A program made the translations under genes and the position numbers. From Spironucleus salmonicida (taxonomy: Eukaryota > Fornicata > Diplomonadida > Hexamitidae): DNA of 64,000 nucleotides. The notes below the pieces were generated by a model. That model worked only from the letters and a program-made list of their open reading frames with translations, did no database searches and was not told the DNA's origin. How positions within the stretch are numbered: the first letter of the stretch is position 1; every line of letters begins with the position of its first letter. Shown here in pieces: positions 59,048-64,000 of this stretch. The DNA lies in NCBI GenBank assembly GCA_000497125.2, contig CM035319.1, forward strand, positions 1,108,001 to 1,172,000. The letters run 5' to 3'.

Positions 59048-60500
59048 ATGTTAATCTGCTTATTTTAAAATATAATTACTGATCCATTTGCAGAAATGTA
59101 GTCAAAACCCTGTTTTTAAGGAATTTTAGATAAAATAATCAACTTTTGCCCAGAATTTTCTCCACACTCTGCTGTACACTAGATTTTAGCGTTACAGCTT
59201 ACAAATTGTTATAGGGTGAGTGCTGGATTATATAAACTTAATTGTGCAGATGCGCTAAATGTCGATTCACCTAATTAAAAATCTGTCAAAAATTGTTTAA
59301 AATAACTTGGAAATGATGAAATTGGAACACTTTTAGGATTATACGCATAAATAAATTGATAGAATCTAAGATGGGTGCTTTTATTTGACTATTAATAATT
59401 TTAACTAAAAAGCAGCAGTTGTTAGTAGGAATTTATTGAATTCTTCAATAAATTCTGTTAACTAACTTGATATCATGGGGTAGAAATTAGGATAGAATAT
59501 TGAAGTCAGTACGGAGTTGTAAAGCTAATTTTAAGCTCTTTCTGTCCTTTATAAGTTCATGAAAAGGAGTAAATTAGTGCTTTTAAAGAGTAGTAAAAAC
59601 AGCTTAAAATATAGCAAATTATCTACAAACTCATAAAAAATACTACGATAATTTCTGATAATTTTCAGACATAAGCATAAAAGTCGAATGTTATTTAAAA
59701 CAATATATTTAGAGTATGAAATAGCTGGGAATTAGTGTAGAGAATTTAGATTTTAATGTTGAAAGTATGGAAAAATCTTCAAAAAATATTGTAAAAGGAC
59801 TAAACTAGTCAAACAAGATTATATCAGAGCAACTAGAGAAAGTAATTAATATTGATGCTAATCTCATTAAGGTGGAAATTTATCCCAAAAATCAATTGAA
59901 GCTTAATAGATACATATAAACTAATAGACGACAATTAGCAGAAAGTATCATTCGAAGTAACTAAAATTAATGCAGAAATATCCTAAATACTTAAAAACTT
60001 AGATAATATAAATTACATAACAAAAGTCTATATTTCAATCCTTCCAGTATAATCTGGTTTATAAGCTTTCATATTGGCGTTTATCTCTCCTTTATTATGT
60101 CATATGCTTTTTAGTATGGATTTTAGCCTATTCGCCGTATTGCTATGTTATTTTAGGAATTGAAATCAGCATTGTAAATTTCTCTAAGCTAGTATCACAC
60201 ATGTTGTTTTGCAATATTTATGTACCAATATTGTAAAGTTCAACAAACTAAAGTTATTAAGCTAGGCAGAAGTGATCTTTACAGAGCAGGAGTTACAACA
60301 TTTATGCATTTTTAAAAGGTTCAAACGAATAATAATGCATGTATTAACCAAATTAGTAGCATTTCTTATCTAATCCGTTTATAGAGATTTTATTCGCTAA
60401 AATAGAAGTTGTGGAGTATTTAAGAGGCAAAAGTGGATAAATATGTGAGTACGCCATAAAGACATATCAAGCATAGTATTAGCCAAATCAAACTATGAGA
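59048..60500 (+). pseudogene. Frameshifted gene resembling KAR5/GEX1 nuclear-fusion family
   Basis: The first frame (ATG 59048 to TGA 59357-59359, 103 aa) is Cys-rich: KPCFQGILDKIINFCPEF, then AVHQILALQLTNCYRV, LNCADA and VKNCLKQLG. A shift of one base continues as DGCFYLTINNFNQKAAV and NSVNQLDIMGQKLG. Further shifts give coiled-coil segments (EQISAFKEQQKQLKIQQ; IISEQLEKVINIDANLI) and then hydrophobic helices (QAFILAFISPLLCHMLF; FSLFAVLLCYF). An N-terminal Cys-rich domain with the ALxLTNC signature, coiled coil and C-terminal membrane helices is the KAR5/GEX1/Brambleberry layout (nuclear-envelope fusion at karyogamy). At least three frame changes are needed. The assignment is by pattern only. 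Confidence 0.45.
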
Positions 60501-60516
60501 GCGTCAAATAAGTGAA

Positions 60517-60765
60517 TTCGAGTTTATTTCTGCAGTTTTTATCTGATATTGTCCATCAGTAAACCAATCTATCTTGCATACATTATCATTCACATTACAA
60601 CCAAGCCAATCAAGTAATTCTAAACATGGAACCTCATAATTAAGTGAAATTAAGCACCTACGTCACAAATAAACTGTCTTTTCAACTCCAACGTGCCTAC
60701 ATACCAATTTTCCGCCTTAAATAAAAAACCAATATTATCATTTTTACAAATAAATTATAATTATT
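60517..60765 (-). pseudogene. Small frameshifted ORF
   Basis: Two minus-strand frames share coding character: IGFLFKAENWYVGTLELKRQ, then after a shift LISLNYEVPCLELLDWLG and VCKIDWFTDGQYQIKT to a TGA at about 60517. About 80 residues if joined. No family recognised. It overlaps the end of the preceding broken gene. Confidence 0.3.
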
Positions 60766-60814
60766 ATATATTATATATAATATATTTTCACTAAAGTACT
60801 GGTTATAATTATAT

Positions 60815-60968
60815 AGGTCCGACGGATGATAAATCTGTGACTTAATTACTTAATTAAACGATTTGTTAAATTAACTTTTCAAAACTAGATTTCATGGTGA
60901 TAAGATTTATATGGTCGTGATTATTTATAATGTTGATAAGTTTCTTCTCATCAATTTTTATTCATCAT
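60815..60968 (-). pseudogene. 5' fragment of annexin-like gene, copy 2
   Basis: Matches the first third of the 47478-47996 gene. The rest lies outside the duplicated block, so the copy is truncated as well as shifted. Confidence 0.75.
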
Positions 60969-61259
60969 AGTTGCAAAATAAATAGTTGATATAGAATAAG
61001 GTTCATATTTTATGATATTAATATTTATATTATATAATAACTCTAAGCTTTTGGTTTATAAATATCCGGAAAATCCACTAAGTATGAGAGTTTATTTTTA
61101 GAATCAAATAAATAAATTACTTTAAATAAATGATTCGTAACAAGATTCTAGTTTTTCTAATAGTTTCAGTTTGATGCCGTATACTTTAGAACATATATTT
61201 TATACTTAACAATAATCTCAATACATATAACAATATAACTGATTATTTTATCTTTATAA

Positions 61260-61439
61260 ATGTCTTAAGTTCGGTTATCAAAATTTATGTCTAGGAAATT
61301 CAAAGTAGAGCACCCTATTTTAATTATAGACACGAATACAGATAATAAGTTTCCTATGATAAAGTTTTAACTCCTAAAGCTAGCTTAAAAAGGTTCATTT
61401 TTAAGAAAGGCAGATAGAGCCATTAACGATGAATAATGA
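61260..61439 (+). pseudogene. 59-aa gene, copy 2, frameshifted
   Basis: Same as 48289-48468 except for a 2-base loss near 61347 and a 1-base gain in a G run near 61409. Confidence 0.75.
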
Positions 61440-61735
61440 CTGACAAGGGTAAATGTCATACTATTAAGTGATTTTATAGTATATTTGACATTATGTCTAT
61501 TCTAACGCAGATTGTAATTATGGATAATAATTATTTCCTTTTTCTTTCCTTTTCATAATGCTAATTTAGTTCACTTCAACTCACCAATTAATCATAGGCT
61601 AATCTGCTTAACATCCGTTTAAGAAGCAGTTGAGATTTCTTTACGATAATAATTATCAGGAAGGTAGTTGATAAACAGGAATTTGTGTTGCAATATCAAA
61701 AGTAATTTCATATACTTAACCAAAATCTTTAAAAT

Positions 61736-62071
61736 ATGGGTAATTTATCACTTGAAGCTACATTTGAAGCTATAGTTTTAGGCCTTTCCGTGGTGAGCGT
61801 ATTTGGGCACAGGTAGAGTAATAAAATTTAAGTCAAATATAACTTTCGACCCCATTGGCTCGGTGGTTGTTGCTAGATTAAACTTATTTGAGGGAAGCGA
61901 ATTTGATGGTTAAGAGTGGATCTGGAGATTTTAAGGAGTAGAAAAATTATATTCAAAAATGTGAATTACATGTTTGTTAGAGTTATTGATGTAAGGTAAA
62001 TGGTGAAGGTATTGAATTTAGGCTAGCATGGATGAACCCGGCCTTGGGATCTTAGATGGTGGAGATGGTGA
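61736..62071 (+). pseudogene. 111-aa gene (MGNLS start), copy 2, frameshifted
   Basis: Copy of 48776-49111 with single-base losses (for example in the T run after ATAG and in the C/T run before GGCTCGG) that break the frame repeatedly. Confidence 0.75.
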
Positions 62072-62235
62072 ATTATATTTTAATTCATATTTGCTATAAA
62101 ATACATTAATATTATATTTTATTGTTTCTTTTTTAATTTCTGTTTTATAATATATATATTAATTGTGATAAAGTATATTATATTCTGTCATTACCTATTT
62201 AATAAACTGCATTTACCCAAAAATTGTGTTTATAA

Positions 62236-63583
62236 ATGGCGAAGTTGCAAATCTGTTAAGGCTTAAAAAGACTAAGTCATACTCCTACTGCTAAGTCAGG
62301 GGAGATACAAGATACAAGAATGATCCTAATGATGGTTATGGTTGTAGGATATATGTTTGCAGAGCTTTATTGTTGGTATTTATTGGTAATCACTCACATT
62401 GGTAGGAGATGCATTCCATATGATTTCTGATGCATTCCGCTCTTGTTATTGGATATATATCCATAAAAATTGGTAAAAGAAAAGCTAGTGGAGAGTATAC
62501 ATTCGGATACTAAAGATTGAGATTCTTGGAGCTTTCTTTATGCTAGTTTCTTAGTTTCAACTGCATTCTTTTTACTCACTGAAATAATTCAGAAATTATA
62601 TAACTCCAACACCAATAAGCGATGTTGACTTAGTCTTTATGTTGCTATTGGTGGTTTAGTCGTATAATATTGTAGGAATGTTTCTTATTTGGTCATAATC
62701 ATCGGAGGACACAGTCACGGTCACGATCATTCTCACGGCCATTCTCACGGTCATTCTCATGGTCATTGATCATGAACACGATCACGAGAGTCATGGAGAA
62801 TGTATGAACATGAGACCATTCATGACCATCATGAACATGATGAAGATCAATGTATAAAGAGAATCTCTTAGGCTGCGATAATAATATGAAAAAGAATCCC
62901 TGATCATGAAGAAGAACATGATCATTGTTGCTAACATGATCATGCTTGAAGTTACAGTAGAATCTGGTACGATATAAGTTTCTAATGAAATAGAACATAA
63001 GGTGAATCATAGTGATAAGCTCTAAGAATAGAAAAAGACGAAAAAGGTTGATATGGCATAGCATGGGTTTTCCTTCATGTATTGGCGATTTTATTGGCTC
63101 GATTAATAGTTATTATTGCCGCATTATCCTAAAAGTTTGGCTCATCTTCCTGGCATCTATATATTGATCCTAGCTGCTCATTAATCATGGTAGGTATTTT
63201 GGTAAATTCATCAATACCATTATTACGGGATTCTGGTAAGATACTTCTTCTACATTCATAAGTCGATTCAATAATGTTGAAATAACAAATATTAACAGTT
63301 AAGCACGTAGCGGGTGTTCATGAGGTTCACTCTTGGGCATTTACTCCTGAAAAAATAAGTTGGCCATGTTCATATAGTAATGCGTAAAAGTATGCTAGAT
63401 TAATATGAGACGGTTGTATCGGATGTCAAGGAAGTATTCCATAAACATGATATTCATAATACTACAGTGGCTGTTGAGTTTGTTGATGTGATAATGAGAA
63501 GGATCTTGATGCATGTTTCGTTAAATAAGGTTGCAAGCATTCACTGGTATGTGCTGTGAAGACTAATACAAAAAAATTAGTGA
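62236..63583 (+). pseudogene. Zinc transporter, copy 2, frameshifted
   Basis: Copy of 49285-50637. The His-rich loop is still recognisable at about 62700-62850. Indels in almost every helix destroy the frame. Confidence 0.85.
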
Positions 63584-63596
63584 TTGATTTGGTCAT

Positions 63597-64000
63597 TCAA
63601 AAACTATTTATTTTCTAATGCACTAACAAGAAATTTAAAGATCTTAGTAATTAATTTTCTTAGTCTTGCCCAATAAGCAGTAAATCTCCATTTCGCTTAG
63701 TTCACATTGAAAAAATTAAATAACAGTACTAACCAGAGGTATGTTAAGTGAATTATTGCCTTTCTGATCTAACGCTTTAAAACAAAAATTCATCTCTATA
63801 CTTAATATTAATGTATCGCTAAACGATTTAATTCTTCTTTTCGAGGAAAACCACATTATCTAATCGAATGCCATTAAAATCTAATCTATGGTGAACCCGA
63901 ATCTAGCTGATAATTCTTACGCATAAGGTTTCTAGTTCTAACATTGATATTTTACCGTCTTTATTATCATCTATCTTTTTTCATGTCAAGAGTTTATACA
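63597..64000 (-). pseudogene. EF-hand gene, copy 2, frameshifted and cut by window end
   Basis: Copy of 50651-51073 with several indels. The 5' end lies outside the window. Confidence 0.75.

Larger units (their letters stand above)
60793..64000. repeat. Duplicated block, indel-rich second copy
   Basis: Same order and orientation as 47821-51057, beginning at a shared ctaaagta and still continuing at the window end. It is close to identical but has dozens of one- and two-base insertions and deletions, many in short homopolymers. Every coding frame in it is broken. Confidence 0.9.

Overview
The window comes from a eukaryotic protist that reads TAA and TAG as glutamine and uses only TGA as stop. 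Under the standard code almost every gene falls into short pieces. With TAR = Gln, long family-recognisable proteins appear: a papain-type protease, a PIF1 helicase, a proteasome alpha subunit, a ZnT-type zinc transporter and a 1,795-residue protein. This code, the annexin (alpha-giardin-like) proteins, the large Cys-rich membrane proteins with a single C-terminal membrane helix and short tail, the short intergenic spaces and the apparent lack of introns all point to a hexamitid diplomonad (Hexamita/Spironucleus/Trepomonas type). The species is inferred, not proven. All coordinates below use this code.

Layout. 0-9.4 kb: the 3' end of an unknown gene, a secreted cathepsin-like protease, a small coiled-coil gene, a degenerate GPG-repeat gene, a 5.4-kb minus-strand gene and a small Myb-like gene. 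9.79-21.89 kb: a head-to-tail array of 6.5 copies of a 1,852-bp unit. Each unit carries tRNA-Gly(GCC), two to three small ORFs visible only with TAR = Gln (one Myb-like), and a hairpin-rich stretch behind a TATA-like motif. 22-28.6 kb: a thioredoxin-reductase-like protein lacking its NADPH domain, coiled-coil proteins and a polytopic membrane protein. 29.7-39 kb: a divergent pair of large Cys-rich surface proteins (one broken) and a third, smaller one. 39.5-47.2 kb: proteasome alpha subunit, annexin, a CHY-zinc-finger protein, a very GC-rich two-gene island and a coiled-coil gene. 47.5-51.1 kb: annexin-like protein, a myristoylated-type 111-aa protein, zinc transporter and EF-hand protein. 51.3-58.3 kb: a TPR-thioredoxin fusion, PIF1 helicase and a transglutaminase-like protein. 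59-60.5 kb: a frameshifted gene resembling the KAR5/GEX1 nuclear-fusion family. 60.8-64 kb: a second, indel-riddled copy of the 47.8-51.1 kb block.

The genes do not form a pathway. The recurring themes are surface and membrane proteins, possible lipid-anchored signalling or cytoskeletal proteins (several begin MG-C/N/A), small Myb proteins and coiled-coil proteins of likely flagellar or cytoskeletal use. An AT-rich motif close to TATTATATAA lies a few to about 50 bases before many start codons and is a candidate core promoter. From about 59 kb onward nearly every gene is frameshifted, mostly at short runs, which suggests either decay or poorly corrected sequence at that end.
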